Origin: Aminipila luticellarii
GTDB taxonomy: Bacteria; Bacillota; Clostridia; Peptostreptococcales; Anaerovoracaceae
Reading direction: 5' to 3'
DNA length: 64,000 bases
Assembly (NCBI RefSeq): GCF_004103735.1
Contig: NZ_CP035281.1
Coordinates: 186,001 to 250,000 of the forward strand
The notes beneath the pieces are model-generated. The model saw nothing but the letters and a program-made list of their open reading frames with translations. It did not search any database and was not told the origin of the DNA. Of this stretch, positions 9,234-19,266 are shown one piece after another (within the stretch, counting starts at the first letter, position 1; every line of letters begins with the position of its first letter). Both the position numbers and the translations under genes were made by a program.

Positions 9234-9260
9234 AACAATTCTAAAGGAGGAATATTAGAA

Positions 9261-11870
9261 ATGAAGAAAGTACTTTCATACGTGCTTGTATTAGCACTAG
9301 TACTATCCAGTTTCTCAATGGCTTTCGCAGGTTCATCCACTGAGCTTAAATCATTAAGCGATATTGCTGGAAACTTTAACGAAGAAGCTATTGAAGTAAA
9401 CTATGATCTGGGTATCATCACTGGTAATCCAGACGGCACATTCCAGCCGACTAAAGCTGTAACAAGAGCAGAATTCGCTGCTATGCTTACAAGAGCTTTG
9501 GCTATTCCTGACAGTGCCCTTGCTGCTTATTCAACAACAAGCTTCAAGGATGCAGCAGGATATACTTGGGCTGTTCCTTACCTTGCATTCTGCAACTCAA
9601 AGGGCATCATGCTTGGCGATGGAGCAGGAAATGCTATGCCTGGTAAGACAATCACTGTAAATGAAGCAGTAACTATGGCTTTAAGAGCTATCGGATACAC
9701 TGCAAACAGTGCTGAGTTAGTTGGCGTTTGGCCTTCAAACTACGTAACAAAGGCTCAGGAATTAGACCTTTATGATGATGTAGCTAAGGATGCTAGCGGT
9801 GTTGACAAAGCAAATGCTGCTCAGATTATCTACAATCTGTTAGGTGTTCAGAAGGTTGCTGTAAACTCCGATGGCGAAACAAAGAAGCTATGGGATAAGG
9901 AACCAAACGCTACGAAGGACATCGATGGTGTTCCTACAACTCTTCTTTCATCTGGCTTAAATTGCACAACAGATGGAGATGCTGTAGTAGACAGATCTGA
10001 CTGCGATGATTCTTTAATCAATATGGCTAAACACATCGGCAAATATGGTTCTATTTATAGAAATTCCGATGATGAAGTAGTAGCTTTCATTGACAATGGG
10101 GACTTATTAACTGGTAGATTCTTTGTAGATGGTAGTGCTGTTAAGTTCAAGACTACTGATGCAGAAAAAGAATATACAATTACTAATTCAAAAGACACAA
10201 CGATTGCTGCCCTGTTATTAAACGGTGACAACGTAGGTGGCGGAAACAGCATAACTATTGCTGCTATTGATTTTGGCAATGGCGATAAGGAAGATTTATC
10301 TCTGGATTCTGTTGCTAACCCAGAATTTACACTTAGTGTAGATTTAAGCGGTTCCACTATTAAGGAAATCTATGGCGTAACAGATTGGAATGTATCTTCT
10401 GCAGATACAATTGATGCTGCTGATATTTCTGATATCAAAGACGATCAGAGCTTACTGTCCACAGACTTTACTCTTGATGACGAAGACAACATTGACTACA
10501 CTCAGTTTAACTTAGTTGGAGTAAACAGCTTAAGCGATATCAAGGCTGATAACGTAATTTACGTATATCAGGATAGCGACAAAGAAATCGTAAAGATTGA
10601 AGTTGGTACTCAGAAGGCCGAAGGAGTTGTAAAGAACTTTAAGGATGCAAAAGAAGATGTTGCAACTAAGTTCGCAATCGGTGCAAACACTTATAAGAAC
10701 GCTGCTGATGTTTTAAACGGTGAAGCTGATGGCGGAACTGCAATCTCAGAAGGCGATGTATCTGATAACGTAACTGCTTTCTTGGATGCTAGAGGTTATG
10801 TATATGACTTCGAAAATACAACAAAGGCCGATAACTATGCAGTAGTTGAAAAAATTGGAACTACTGGAATCGACGATCAGGTTAAGGTAATGCTTTCAGA
10901 CGGAACTGAAAAGACTTTATCTTATGATATTGACGCAGAAGATGGCGGTCCAACTTTAGGTGCTGTATCTGTAATCGGATATGGATTGGATTCTTCCGGT
11001 CAGATTACTGAAGCAAACCAGTTGTTTGTAACGACTACTTCCATTAAACTTTCAAGTAAGTCTGTAGTTTCCGAAGTTAATGGTGCAAGCGTAATGGGTG
11101 AATCTCAGTTTGCTGCTAGAGGCGGAGTTCTTGCTGACATTGCAGACGGAGTTAAGATTGATTCTGATTGCGTAGTATTCACTTACGATGGTAGTGACTA
11201 TGATGTAACTACTATTGATAAGGTTGAAGTAGATGACGTGATTTCAGGTGCTGTACTTCTGTTCGATGAAAACAATGATAAATCCGTTGATGATGACTAC
11301 ACAGTTGTTGCTATGTTGATTCCGGATACAATGGCTAACGGCGGAGACAAGTCTTATGCAGTTTTGAATGAAAAGAATGCAGACTCCAACGATGACAGCG
11401 ATGACGTATGGCATGTAATCGGATATAAAGATGGTGCAAAACTAGACGCTTTGACTGATGACAAAGACGATTTCAAGGGCAGTTATGTAGCTCCAGTTTA
11501 TAAAGTGGGTTCTGGATTTGTTAAGGGCATCGCTTTATATGAAGTAAAGGTTGACGCAAGTGGTGTTGTTACTTCCGGTAAACTGGTTGATTCAACTGAT
11601 ACAACTAAAAAAGTTCATTATGTAGGCGGAACAAATGGCGGATTTACTGTTGGTAGTGCTGATAGCAGATCTTCCGTTACAAATAAAGATAACAACAATA
11701 AGAGATATGCTTTATCTGACAAGGTTGTTGTATATCAGGTAACCAAGGATAATGAATACAAGTTATTTACTGGTAACTTGAAGTCTGGTGATTTTGTAAG
11801 ACTATATGAAACTGACGATGATGAAGACGGTTATGATGTAGTAATCATGGCTAGACCATCTAACCTCTAA
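9261..11870 (+). CDS. Probable major S-layer protein, SLH-domain
   Basis: An 869-residue, strongly acidic secreted protein. Signal peptide about 1-23 (ends AFA), SLH domains about 34-78, 95-140 and 155-195, then about 670 residues of repeated beta-type sequence with many Asp-rich loops that could bind calcium. Codon choice is unlike the neighbours (much GCT, GTT, AAC, TTC), as in highly expressed genes. It has AAAGGAGG at good distance, two promoters, a 140-260-base structured leader and a strong terminator. Those points together suggest the bulk S-layer subunit; there is no sequence proof of lattice formation. SLH proteins usually need pyruvylated wall polymer made by CsaB, which is not encoded in this window. 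Confidence 0.88.
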   Translation: MKKVLSYVLVLALVLSSFSMAFAGSSTELKSLSDIAGNFNEEAIEVNYDLGIITGNPDGTFQPTKAVTRAEFAAMLTRALAIPDSALAAYSTTSFKDAAGYTWAVPYLAFCNSKGIMLGDGAGNAMPGKTITVNEAVTMALRAIGYTANSAELVGVWPSNYVTKAQELDLYDDVAKDASGVDKANAAQIIYNLLGVQKVAVNSDGETKKLWDKEPNATKDIDGVPTTLLSSGLNCTTDGDAVVDRSDCDDSLINMAKHIGKYGSIYRNSDDEVVAFIDNGDLLTGRFFVDGSAVKFKTTDAEKEYTITNSKDTTIAALLLNGDNVGGGNSITIAAIDFGNGDKEDLSLDSVANPEFTLSVDLSGSTIKEIYGVTDWNVSSADTIDAADISDIKDDQSLLSTDFTLDDEDNIDYTQFNLVGVNSLSDIKADNVIYVYQDSDKEIVKIEVGTQKAEGVVKNFKDAKEDVATKFAIGANTYKNAADVLNGEADGGTAISEGDVSDNVTAFLDARGYVYDFENTTKADNYAVVEKIGTTGIDDQVKVMLSDGTEKTLSYDIDAEDGGPTLGAVSVIGYGLDSSGQITEANQLFVTTTSIKLSSKSVVSEVNGASVMGESQFAARGGVLADIADGVKIDSDCVVFTYDGSDYDVTTIDKVEVDDVISGAVLLFDENNDKSVDDDYTVVAMLIPDTMANGGDKSYAVLNEKNADSNDDSDDVWHVIGYKDGAKLDALTDDKDDFKGSYVAPVYKVGSGFVKGIALYEVKVDASGVVTSGKLVDSTDTTKKVHYVGGTNGGFTVGSADSRSSVTNKDNNNKRYALSDKVVVYQVTKDNEYKLFTGNLKSGDFVRLYETDDDEDGYDVVIMARPSNL

Positions 11871-11894
11871 AATATTATAACTTTATAATATTTC

Positions 11895-11927
11895 AAAAGA
11901 CGAGCTTTTGGCTCGTCTTTTGTTTTC
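11895..11927 (+). terminator. Strong intrinsic terminator of the S-layer gene
   Basis: Perfect 11-bp stem AAAAGACGAGC (11895-11905) and GCTCGTCTTTT (11911-11921) with a five-base loop and a TTTTGTTTT tail. Confidence 0.9.
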
Positions 11928-11945
11928 TCAAAAAAGGCGTTTAAC

Positions 11946-11974
11946 TTGTATCCTTTGCTAAATAAGGTTATAAT
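11946..11974 (+). promoter_or_regulatory. Candidate promoter of the first glycan operon
   Basis: TTGTAT (11946-11951), 17 bases, TATAAT (11969-11974), right after the S-layer terminator and about 55 bases before the flippase start. The following genes to 21718 are closely spaced, so this may drive the whole block. Confidence 0.55.
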
Positions 11975-12030
11975 ATTAAAAGTTGATAAAAAACAAAGAA
12001 CAAAGTAGCATTAAAGAAAAGGGGTCTTTA

Positions 12031-13539
12031 ATGAAAGAAAATATAATAAGAACAGCGATTTTGATGTCAATACTAACACTGGGTTCACAATTCCTTGGAT
12101 TTATTAGAGAATTAGTGATGGCGAATTACTTTGGAACCAGCTATATTGTAGATGCCTTTGCGATGTCTAATACGATTCTGAACCTGTTGTTTGGGGGATT
12201 GATTGTGGCGATTACATCGGCGTATATGCCTTTATATTCCAAAGTAGTGGCACAGAGAGGTTCTGAAGAAGGTGAAATTTTAACTTCACAAGCAATTAAT
12301 CTTCTGTTATGTGTGACCCTTATCCTATCTCTCATTGGAATTGTGTTTTCAGATCAGATTATTGCGGTGTGCGCTGGGGGTTTTACCGGTGAAACGGCTA
12401 GATTAGCTAGCTATTATATAAAGGTTATTTTTTCCTATATTATTTTTTCCTCAATAACTGGTATTTTTGAACCTTATTTGCAGTATCGTGGTATTTTTAT
12501 CCCCCAGATTATCAGCGGATATTTTATAAGTTTTTCCAGTGCTATAGTGATTGTTATCAGCGCATATACTTCTTACTATTACATTGCTTATGGTATGTTG
12601 ATTGGTAATGTTCTGCGCTTTCTATGTGTCTCTGCCGTAGCCAAAAAAAATGGATACCGACATAGAGCTACCCTTTCATTAAAAGGGGAAGCAAGCGGGG
12701 TGCTCTCCTTGGCTTTACCAATTTTTTTAGGAAGCTCTGTAGATTCTATCAGTAAGTTCATAGACCGCACACTGGCTTCTCATTTACGAGAAGGAAGCAT
12801 TGCGGCTTTAAATTATGCCAATTTAATCGACAACATGATTATAATTGTTACAATTACAGTGATTTCTACCTTGATTTATCCTAAATTGACACAAGCTTAT
12901 GCCGTTCATGATAACACGGGATTTAATAAGTTGGTCAGCGTAGGATGCAATTTGGTTGTAATGATAGCGATTCCTTGTTCGTTGGGAGCAATGCTGTATA
13001 GTCGGCAAATTATTCAGATTGTCTACGAGCGAGGGGCTTTTGGTAGCGGAGCTACCGCTATGACGGTAGGGGCCTTTTTTTTCTATTCTATGGGACTGCT
13101 CTTTGTTGCCATGAATCAGTTTTTAACCAAGGTATATTATTCCATGCACAATATGAAAGTTCCAATGATTTTGGGCATGGTTAGTGTAGGATTTAATATT
13201 GTATTAAACTTAATATTGATAGGGCCTATGCAACACGAAGGATTAGCCTTGGCTTCCAGTGTAGCTTCTGGATTTAATATGTGCCTGTTATTTTTTTATA
13301 TGAAATATAAATACAGTGATATTATAATATTCCCTTCAAAGGGAAAGCTAGGTATGATTTTCGGTTCAGCAGGAATATCCGTATCTTTATCATATGTATT
13401 ATATAAGTCGATTTTAGAGAGTATTCATGCAGAATTGATAAGGCTGGCTCTGGTGGTTCTGTTTGCTATCTTGATATATGGAATATTATTGAAAATTTTT
13501 AAAATAGAAGAAATAAATTTAATTAAAAAAATTGTATAA
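12031..13539 (+). CDS. MurJ/MviN-family lipid-linked glycan flippase
   Basis: A 502-residue polytopic membrane protein with about 14 hydrophobic segments and the family start (TLGSQFLGFIRELVMANYFG). MurJ proteins move lipid-linked sugars across the membrane. Lying first in a glycan operon, this copy probably serves the surface glycan rather than being the essential lipid II flippase, though the sequence alone cannot tell. The start at 12031 follows AAAAGGGG; the longer frame begins with TTG and has no ribosome site. Base composition is A+T-richer than the SLH genes. Confidence 0.85.
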   Translation: MKENIIRTAILMSILTLGSQFLGFIRELVMANYFGTSYIVDAFAMSNTILNLLFGGLIVAITSAYMPLYSKVVAQRGSEEGEILTSQAINLLLCVTLILSLIGIVFSDQIIAVCAGGFTGETARLASYYIKVIFSYIIFSSITGIFEPYLQYRGIFIPQIISGYFISFSSAIVIVISAYTSYYYIAYGMLIGNVLRFLCVSAVAKKNGYRHRATLSLKGEASGVLSLALPIFLGSSVDSISKFIDRTLASHLREGSIAALNYANLIDNMIIIVTITVISTLIYPKLTQAYAVHDNTGFNKLVSVGCNLVVMIAIPCSLGAMLYSRQIIQIVYERGAFGSGATAMTVGAFFFYSMGLLFVAMNQFLTKVYYSMHNMKVPMILGMVSVGFNIVLNLILIGPMQHEGLALASSVASGFNMCLLFFYMKYKYSDIIIFPSKGKLGMIFGSAGISVSLSYVLYKSILESIHAELIRLALVVLFAILIYGILLKIFKIEEINLIKKIV

Positions 13540-13616
13540 AGGAGAATTTACCTGAATATAGGAATTGCATTTATATTGGAGCATTGAATATCTAAAATAG
13601 AGGTTTAGTGAATGAA

Positions 13617-14819
13617 ATGAAAAAAATAATTTTTATAACAACCAGAAATATTATTAATACATCAGGTGAGTTAAGATTAATAAAGAACAGGGGTCAGGCC
13701 TTGTTTAATACCTTTGGGGTGGAGACTTATTATTTTTCGTTGTCACCAATAAAGAGGAAGGATAGACCTAAAGAAAGTCTAGGAGATGGAAGTAAGCTTC
13801 ATGCCTTTTATTTTAAAAGTTACTGGGGATTAAAGAAACAAACAAAGAGAGTAATTAGAGAGATAACAAAAGAAATAAGCGACGAGGATATAATTATAAT
13901 ATCGGGATACATGCCTCGATATTTGATACAAAATATAAAAAAATTACGAGTTAAAACGATATTAGATATCCATGGAACATTGGAGGAATTGAAAGAATAT
14001 GTTTCTGATACATGCTTTTCTAAATTAAAAAATTATATACGATATACGATTTTTTCTAATTCAGAAAAAGAAATACTTGTGTTTGCTAAAGGAGTATTAG
14101 TTGTTTCCAAAGCTTTAAAGGAACGGTATGCTGCTAAGTATAGTATTGACTCCAACTTAATTTATGTGATACCCTGTGGTGGGAACAAGGAGAAAATTGA
14201 TCTGGAAGAAGTTCAAAAACATCGCTTGTTTTGGAGAGAAGAGTTAAATATAGCGGATGAAGAAATTTTGTTTATTTATTCAGGTGGAATATCGCCATGG
14301 CAATCTATAGATGAAATGATTCAGCTATATATAGAGATTAAGGGGAATATATGCAGAAAATGCAAGTTACTCATTATGTCAGGAGATATTCATACAATAA
14401 AAAAATATGAGAGCAGGGAGCAGGATATTATTATTAGAAGTTTCACAGCAGAACAGGTACAGCATATACTATGTGCCGGAGATATTGCTATGCTCTTAAG
14501 AAACAATACTGTAACTAATAATCTGGCATTCCCAAATAAGTTTTATGAATACCTACTGAGCGGGATGTATATAATTTGCAGTAAGTTTATTTATGACCAG
14601 GCGGCACTTACGGATAAATATGGAGTAGGTTTTACAACCAATGGAAAATTAGATAGCGATATAATTACGGCCATTGAAAATATGGAGCCTATAGAATCCA
14701 GAAAGGGAAATATAGATTTATTATTACAGGAGTTGTCTTTTAAAAATACGCTACAAACTTTTGTAAAAAAACAAATGGGATGGAATGATGAAAAAAGTAT
14801 TTTTAACAGTGGACGTTGA
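13617..14819 (+). CDS. Glycosyltransferase, GT4-like
   Basis: About 400 residues with the two-lobed GT-B layout: an N-terminal lobe beginning KKIIFITTRN and a C-terminal lobe with an ILFIYSGGISPWQS strand and a FPNKFYEYLLSG segment, as in glycosyltransferase group 1 proteins. It probably adds one sugar to the lipid-linked chain on the cytoplasmic face; donor and acceptor are unknown. The start is uncertain: GTG at 13608 has AGAGG four bases upstream, while ATG at 13617 (MKKII) is a more natural N-terminus. Its 3' end overlaps the next gene by about 35 bases, so the two are probably translated together. Confidence 0.75.
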   Translation: MKKIIFITTRNIINTSGELRLIKNRGQALFNTFGVETYYFSLSPIKRKDRPKESLGDGSKLHAFYFKSYWGLKKQTKRVIREITKEISDEDIIIISGYMPRYLIQNIKKLRVKTILDIHGTLEELKEYVSDTCFSKLKNYIRYTIFSNSEKEILVFAKGVLVVSKALKERYAAKYSIDSNLIYVIPCGGNKEKIDLEEVQKHRLFWREELNIADEEILFIYSGGISPWQSIDEMIQLYIEIKGNICRKCKLLIMSGDIHTIKKYESREQDIIIRSFTAEQVQHILCAGDIAMLLRNNTVTNNLAFPNKFYEYLLSGMYIICSKFIYDQAALTDKYGVGFTTNGKLDSDIITAIENMEPIESRKGNIDLLLQELSFKNTLQTFVKKQMGWNDEKSIFNSGR

Positions 14820-15825
14820 ATGCCATGACATAGAACATATAAATAGATGGATAACGGGAAAATATAAGAAAGAAGAATATGGGTTGGCGAAGATCTTAGA
14901 AGTTGCCGAAAAGTTACAAATACCTATTAATTTTTTTGTTGATGTACCAGAAATGAATCGTTATGGAAAAGAATATATAGATGACATAATTAATAAAATA
15001 AAAGAATATAATCAACCTGTATATTTACATTTACATCCAAACTATATCAGTGGAGATGAGACAAAGAGCTATTTTTGGCAATATGATAAAAAAGAACAGC
15101 GAGAGATTTTTAAAGAAGTATATAGCCAATATTTGAATTTGATGGGCATGAATAAAGACGATACTTTAGTATTTCGCATGGGAAGATATGGGGTAGATAA
15201 TACCTTTTATGATATCCTGAATGAAGAAAAAATCAAAGTAATAGATTTATCTTATACATATGGAAACTCTAAAATGTGTAAATTACAAGATAAAGAGTTT
15301 CCCACCAATAATATCATGTGCTACAAAGGACATCTGTTGTTGCCCAATACTTCTTATGTTGGTTTCCACCTAGGTAAATTTAAAAAAATTTTAGGTTTGG
15401 ATGTGGCACAAACCTGTAAACAAGAATTGTTCGATGTTATAGAGCACTTAGATAATAAGAATATTGTGATAACTATGCATGTTTGGGATTTGTTTAAAAG
15501 GTATTTTTTTAGTAATAAAATTCGACCAGATCATAAAAATATTGATAAATTAAATGATTGGATCAAGGAACTTGAAAATATGGAGTATGAATTTGGCAAG
15601 TTAGAAGATTTAACTTTTGATGATTTACTAAGGCAGAACAATGTAGATTTTCTGTATGACCCATATGAGCAGAGTATAAGGAAAAAAGTAAGATTTTTAT
15701 GGTACAATTTTATCAGATTTATGCATATGGCAAGAAATAGTAAAAAGTATTTTAAATTATATTTAACTGGCTTGGTTGTTTTATGTATAATAACTGGAAT
15801 TATTTTTAAACTAATTATTTTATGA
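14785..15825 (+). CDS. NodB-like polysaccharide deacetylase with C-terminal membrane anchor
   Basis: A 346-residue protein whose N-terminal half fits the polysaccharide deacetylase fold: TVDVECHD (Asp10 and Glu12 region) near the start and HLHP (His82, His84) as the metal-binding pair, with a later TMHVWD strand. Residues about 325-346 form one hydrophobic segment at the C-terminus. Such enzymes remove N- or O-acetyl groups from glycans. The N-terminal catalytic domain has no signal peptide, so it may face the cytoplasm and act on lipid-linked intermediates. Two adjacent ATGs (14785 and 14788) are possible starts. Confidence 0.7.
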   Translation: MMKKVFLTVDVECHDIEHINRWITGKYKKEEYGLAKILEVAEKLQIPINFFVDVPEMNRYGKEYIDDIINKIKEYNQPVYLHLHPNYISGDETKSYFWQYDKKEQREIFKEVYSQYLNLMGMNKDDTLVFRMGRYGVDNTFYDILNEEKIKVIDLSYTYGNSKMCKLQDKEFPTNNIMCYKGHLLLPNTSYVGFHLGKFKKILGLDVAQTCKQELFDVIEHLDNKNIVITMHVWDLFKRYFFSNKIRPDHKNIDKLNDWIKELENMEYEFGKLEDLTFDDLLRQNNVDFLYDPYEQSIRKKVRFLWYNFIRFMHMARNSKKYFKLYLTGLVVLCIITGIIFKLIIL

Positions 15826-15835
15826 GGACATTAAG

Positions 15836-17152
15836 ATGCAAAAAAGTTTTACAAGAGTAAATAAAATATCTTTAATTGGGCTGGGTTATGTAGGTCTACC
15901 TATTGCTGTGGCCTTTGCACAGAAAGAGGTGCAGACCATTGCTTTTGACATTAATAGGGAAAAGGTGAGTCTATATAAAAGAGGAATGGATCCCACAAAA
16001 GAAGTGGGAAATGAACAAATAAGAAATACTCAAAATATAATTTTTACAAGTGATCCGGTAGCGCTAGAGACTAGTAGATTTCATATTGTTGCGGTACCTA
16101 CTCCAGTTAATGATGACCATACACCTAATTTGCAACCCGTTGAAGATGCCAGTAAAATATTGGGACAACATTTGAAATCAGGCAGCATAGTTGTTTATGA
16201 GTCGACTGTTTATCCCGGAGTGACGGAAGAAATTTGTGTTCCAATATTGGAAAAAGAGTCCGGATTAATTTGCGGAAAAGACTTTAAGGTTGGATATTCG
16301 CCGGAAAGAATAAACCCTGGTGACAAAAAACATCGATTAAAAAATATTATAAAAATAGTATCAGGTATGGATGAAGAGACGTTGGAAATTATAGCTGATA
16401 CTTATAGCATCGTGGTGGAAGCCGGAGTGTATAAAGCTTCCAGTATTAAAGTAGCTGAATCAGCTAAGGTAATAGAGAACTCTCAGAGAGATATTAATAT
16501 AGCTTTTATGAATGAACTAGCTCTTATTTTTGATAAAATGGGCATTGACACAAAGGAAGTTCTCGAAGCAGCCGGAACTAAATGGAATTTTTTGAACTTT
16601 ACACCGGGGCTGGTTGGAGGACATTGCATTGGGGTAGATCCATATTATTTGACATATAAAGCTCAGAGACTGGGATATTTTCCCGAGGTGATTTTATCTG
16701 GTAGAAAAATTAATGATAATATGGGAAAATTGATTGCAGAAAAGACTGTTAAAAAATTAATAGAAGCTGATATACCAATAAAACATGCAAAAGTAGCAAT
16801 TCTAGGGCTGACTTTCAAGGAAAATTGTCCAGACGTGAGAAATTCTAAAGTATTTGATATAATCAAGGAATTAGAGGAGTTCGGGATTGAAGTGATTCCG
16901 ACAGATGATTGGGCTGACCCGAAAGATGTATATAAGGAATATAAAGTTAAAATGGTTATGGAGAAGGATTTAGCTAATATTAAAGCCAATGCAGTCATTA
17001 TAGCAGTAGCTCATACCAAGTACTTGCAAATGAGTTTGGACGAGTTGCAAAGCTTATATATAAAAGGGCAAGGGAAAAATGTTTTAATTGATGTAAAAGG
17101 CGTTTTGAATAAAAAACAAATAGAAAAAGATTTTATATATTGGAGATTGTAA
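15836..17152 (+). CDS. Nucleotide-sugar 6-dehydrogenase, TviB/WbpO-like
   Basis: A 438-residue UDP-glucose/GDP-mannose dehydrogenase family enzyme that oxidises C6 of a UDP-sugar to the uronic acid in two NAD-dependent steps. Visible are the Rossmann motif GLGYVGLP near residue 15, the catalytic Cys264 in GGHCIGVDPYYL, and the C-terminal NAD-sugar domain. The GRKIND segment and overall length suit the UDP-HexNAc dehydrogenase branch more than UDP-glucose dehydrogenase, but the substrate is inference. GAGGA precedes the ATG. The epimerase gene begins two bases downstream, so the pair probably makes and epimerises a UDP-uronic acid. Confidence 0.88.
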   Translation: MQKSFTRVNKISLIGLGYVGLPIAVAFAQKEVQTIAFDINREKVSLYKRGMDPTKEVGNEQIRNTQNIIFTSDPVALETSRFHIVAVPTPVNDDHTPNLQPVEDASKILGQHLKSGSIVVYESTVYPGVTEEICVPILEKESGLICGKDFKVGYSPERINPGDKKHRLKNIIKIVSGMDEETLEIIADTYSIVVEAGVYKASSIKVAESAKVIENSQRDINIAFMNELALIFDKMGIDTKEVLEAAGTKWNFLNFTPGLVGGHCIGVDPYYLTYKAQRLGYFPEVILSGRKINDNMGKLIAEKTVKKLIEADIPIKHAKVAILGLTFKENCPDVRNSKVFDIIKELEEFGIEVIPTDDWADPKDVYKEYKVKMVMEKDLANIKANAVIIAVAHTKYLQMSLDELQSLYIKGQGKNVLIDVKGVLNKKQIEKDFIYWRL

Positions 17153-17153
17153 T

Positions 17154-18158
17154 ATGAAAGTATTTGTAAGCGGTGCAGCAGGATTTATTGGATTTAATTT
17201 ATCTTTAAGGCTTATTTCAGAAGGATATGATGTAATAGGGTATGACAACTTAAATGATTATTATGATGTAAATTTAAAAAAAGATAGATTGAAAGTTTTA
17301 GAGCAAAAGGACAAATTTGTTTTTGTAAGAGGCACACTGGAAAATAAAGAATTATTAGAATATATATTTCAACAGGAAAAACCAGATTATGTTGTCAATC
17401 TGGCAGCACAGGCAGGTGTTCGATACAGCTTGGACAATCCTAGAGCATATATAGATTCGAATATAGTTGGATTTTTAAATATTCTAGAATGTTGCAGGAA
17501 TTTTACAGTTAAGCATTTAGTTTTTGCTTCATCAAGTTCTGTTTATGGAGGAAATAAAAGTTTACCTTTTTCTACCTCTGATAATGTTGATCATCCAATA
17601 AGCTTATATGCAGCCACTAAAAAATCAAATGAGTTAATGGCTCATACTTATAGTCATTTATTTGACATTCCGTGTACAGGATTGCGATTCTTTACGGTCT
17701 ATGGCCCTTGGGGAAGACCAGATATGGCATTATTTTTGTTTACAAAAGCTATTGATCAAAATCAGCCTATTAAGGTGTTTAATTATGGAAAAATGATAAG
17801 AGATTTTACTTATATTGACGACATTGTTGAGGGAGTTTTCCGGGTAATGAAACATATTCCGAAGAAAATGCTAGATGCAGACGAAAGAGGAGATACTGGA
17901 AGTAGTACTGTAGCACCATATAAAATTTACAATATCGGTAACAATAATCCAGTAGAACTTGAACATTATATTGAAGTCATAGAAAAATGTTTGGGTCGAA
18001 AAGCTATAAAAGAATATCTCCCATTACAAGCAGGAGATGTTCCGGCAACTTATGCTCAGGTAGATGATTTGATGAGAGACGTAGGATTTAAACCAGAAAC
18101 CAGCGTGGAAGAAGGAATTTCTAAATTTATAGATTGGTATAAGGAATATTATAAATAA
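17154..18158 (+). CDS. UDP-uronate 4-epimerase, CapI/LspL/TviC type
   Basis: A 334-residue short-chain NAD-dependent sugar epimerase. It has GAAGFIG at residues 7-13, SSSSVYGG, and the catalytic pair Tyr152/Lys156 (YAATK). The stretch FFTVYGPWGRPDMA is characteristic of UDP-glucuronate 4-epimerases. With the dehydrogenase immediately upstream it should convert UDP-GlcA to UDP-GalA, or the N-acetylated equivalents. Its stop codon overlaps the ATG of the next gene by one base. Confidence 0.88.
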   Translation: MKVFVSGAAGFIGFNLSLRLISEGYDVIGYDNLNDYYDVNLKKDRLKVLEQKDKFVFVRGTLENKELLEYIFQQEKPDYVVNLAAQAGVRYSLDNPRAYIDSNIVGFLNILECCRNFTVKHLVFASSSSVYGGNKSLPFSTSDNVDHPISLYAATKKSNELMAHTYSHLFDIPCTGLRFFTVYGPWGRPDMALFLFTKAIDQNQPIKVFNYGKMIRDFTYIDDIVEGVFRVMKHIPKKMLDADERGDTGSSTVAPYKIYNIGNNNPVELEHYIEVIEKCLGRKAIKEYLPLQAGDVPATYAQVDDLMRDVGFKPETSVEEGISKFIDWYKEYYK

Positions 18159-19264
18159 TGAAACGAATATTATTAATAGGAAATAACGATGGTGGTTTAT
18201 ATTTATTTAGAATAGAATTGATAGAAGAATTAATTTCTCTGGGGTATGAGGTTCATTTTACCGTTCCTTATGGAGAAAAGGTACCACTTTTAATAGACTG
18301 TGGTGCTATTTATCACCAAATAGATATGAACCGCAGAGGAATGAATATAAAAGAAGACTTTATATTAATGTGTAACTATAGAAAATTGTTTAAGATGGTG
18401 AAACCTCAGGTAATTCTTACATACACAATAAAACCGAATATCTACGCCGGTTTAGTAGCTAAAGTTCTAAGGATTCCGTGTATTGCAACAATTACGGGTT
18501 TAGGAACTTCGATGCAAGGTCAAGGGAAAAAAACGAACTTTATTAAAATATTATATAAATATGGTCTGAAAGGCGCTAGTTATATCTTCTTTCAAAATGA
18601 AGAAAACAAAAATTTTTTTATTAATAATAAATTAATAGAGGCAGGGAAGGCTTTAAGAGTAAATGGTTCAGGGGTAAATACGGAGAAGTTTCGCCCTAAA
18701 AGGTGTAAACATGATGGGATAAATATATTATATATTTCACGAATTATGAAGGATAAGGGCATCAGAGAATATCTTGAGGCTGCTCGGGTCTTGAAACCAA
18801 CTTATAATTTTGTAAACTTTCAAATACTTGGTTTTTATGATGAAGAGATATTAAAAAATCAAATCAATGACCTCGTAAGCGAAGGAAGTGTTAGCTATCT
18901 TGGAGTTTCTTTGGATACTCGAATTGAGATGGAAGAGGCGGATTGCATAGTGTTGCCATCATATCATGAGGGTATGTCTAATGTACTTTTAGAAGGTGCC
19001 GCTTTTGGATTGCCTTTAATAACTTCGAATATTCACGGTTGTAAGGAGGCTGTTGACGAGGGAGTGACTGGTTTTTTATGTGAACCCAGAGATGCACAGA
19101 GCTTAATTGAATCTATTAAAAGTTTTCTACTATTGGCACCTGAATCCAGAAAAAAGATGGGAGATGCAGGTAGAGAAAAAATGATTAAGGAGTTTGATAG
19201 GAAATTAGTTGTCACAAGCTATATAAATGTAATTCAAAATATGTTAAGCCAGCAGGGGAAATAG
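18158..19264 (+). CDS. Glycosyltransferase family 4
   Basis: A 368-residue GT-B enzyme. The N-terminal lobe has GNNDGGLYLFRIELI and the segment TYTIKPNIYAGL; the C-terminal lobe has the E-x7-E motif in HEGMSNVLLEGAAFG. This type often acts second, next to a PglC-type initiating transferase, adding a sugar to the undecaprenyl-linked first residue. Gene order (directly before the sugar transferase at 19267) supports such a role. The exact sugar is not readable. Confidence 0.85.
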   Translation: MKRILLIGNNDGGLYLFRIELIEELISLGYEVHFTVPYGEKVPLLIDCGAIYHQIDMNRRGMNIKEDFILMCNYRKLFKMVKPQVILTYTIKPNIYAGLVAKVLRIPCIATITGLGTSMQGQGKKTNFIKILYKYGLKGASYIFFQNEENKNFFINNKLIEAGKALRVNGSGVNTEKFRPKRCKHDGINILYISRIMKDKGIREYLEAARVLKPTYNFVNFQILGFYDEEILKNQINDLVSEGSVSYLGVSLDTRIEMEEADCIVLPSYHEGMSNVLLEGAAFGLPLITSNIHGCKEAVDEGVTGFLCEPRDAQSLIESIKSFLLLAPESRKKMGDAGREKMIKEFDRKLVVTSYINVIQNMLSQQGK

Positions 19265-19266
19265 AG

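Noticed and set aside
9000-9260. Riboswitch in the S-layer leader (c-di-GMP, c-di-AMP or other)
   Set aside because: I could not place the conserved core of any class I know; only generic hairpins are supported.
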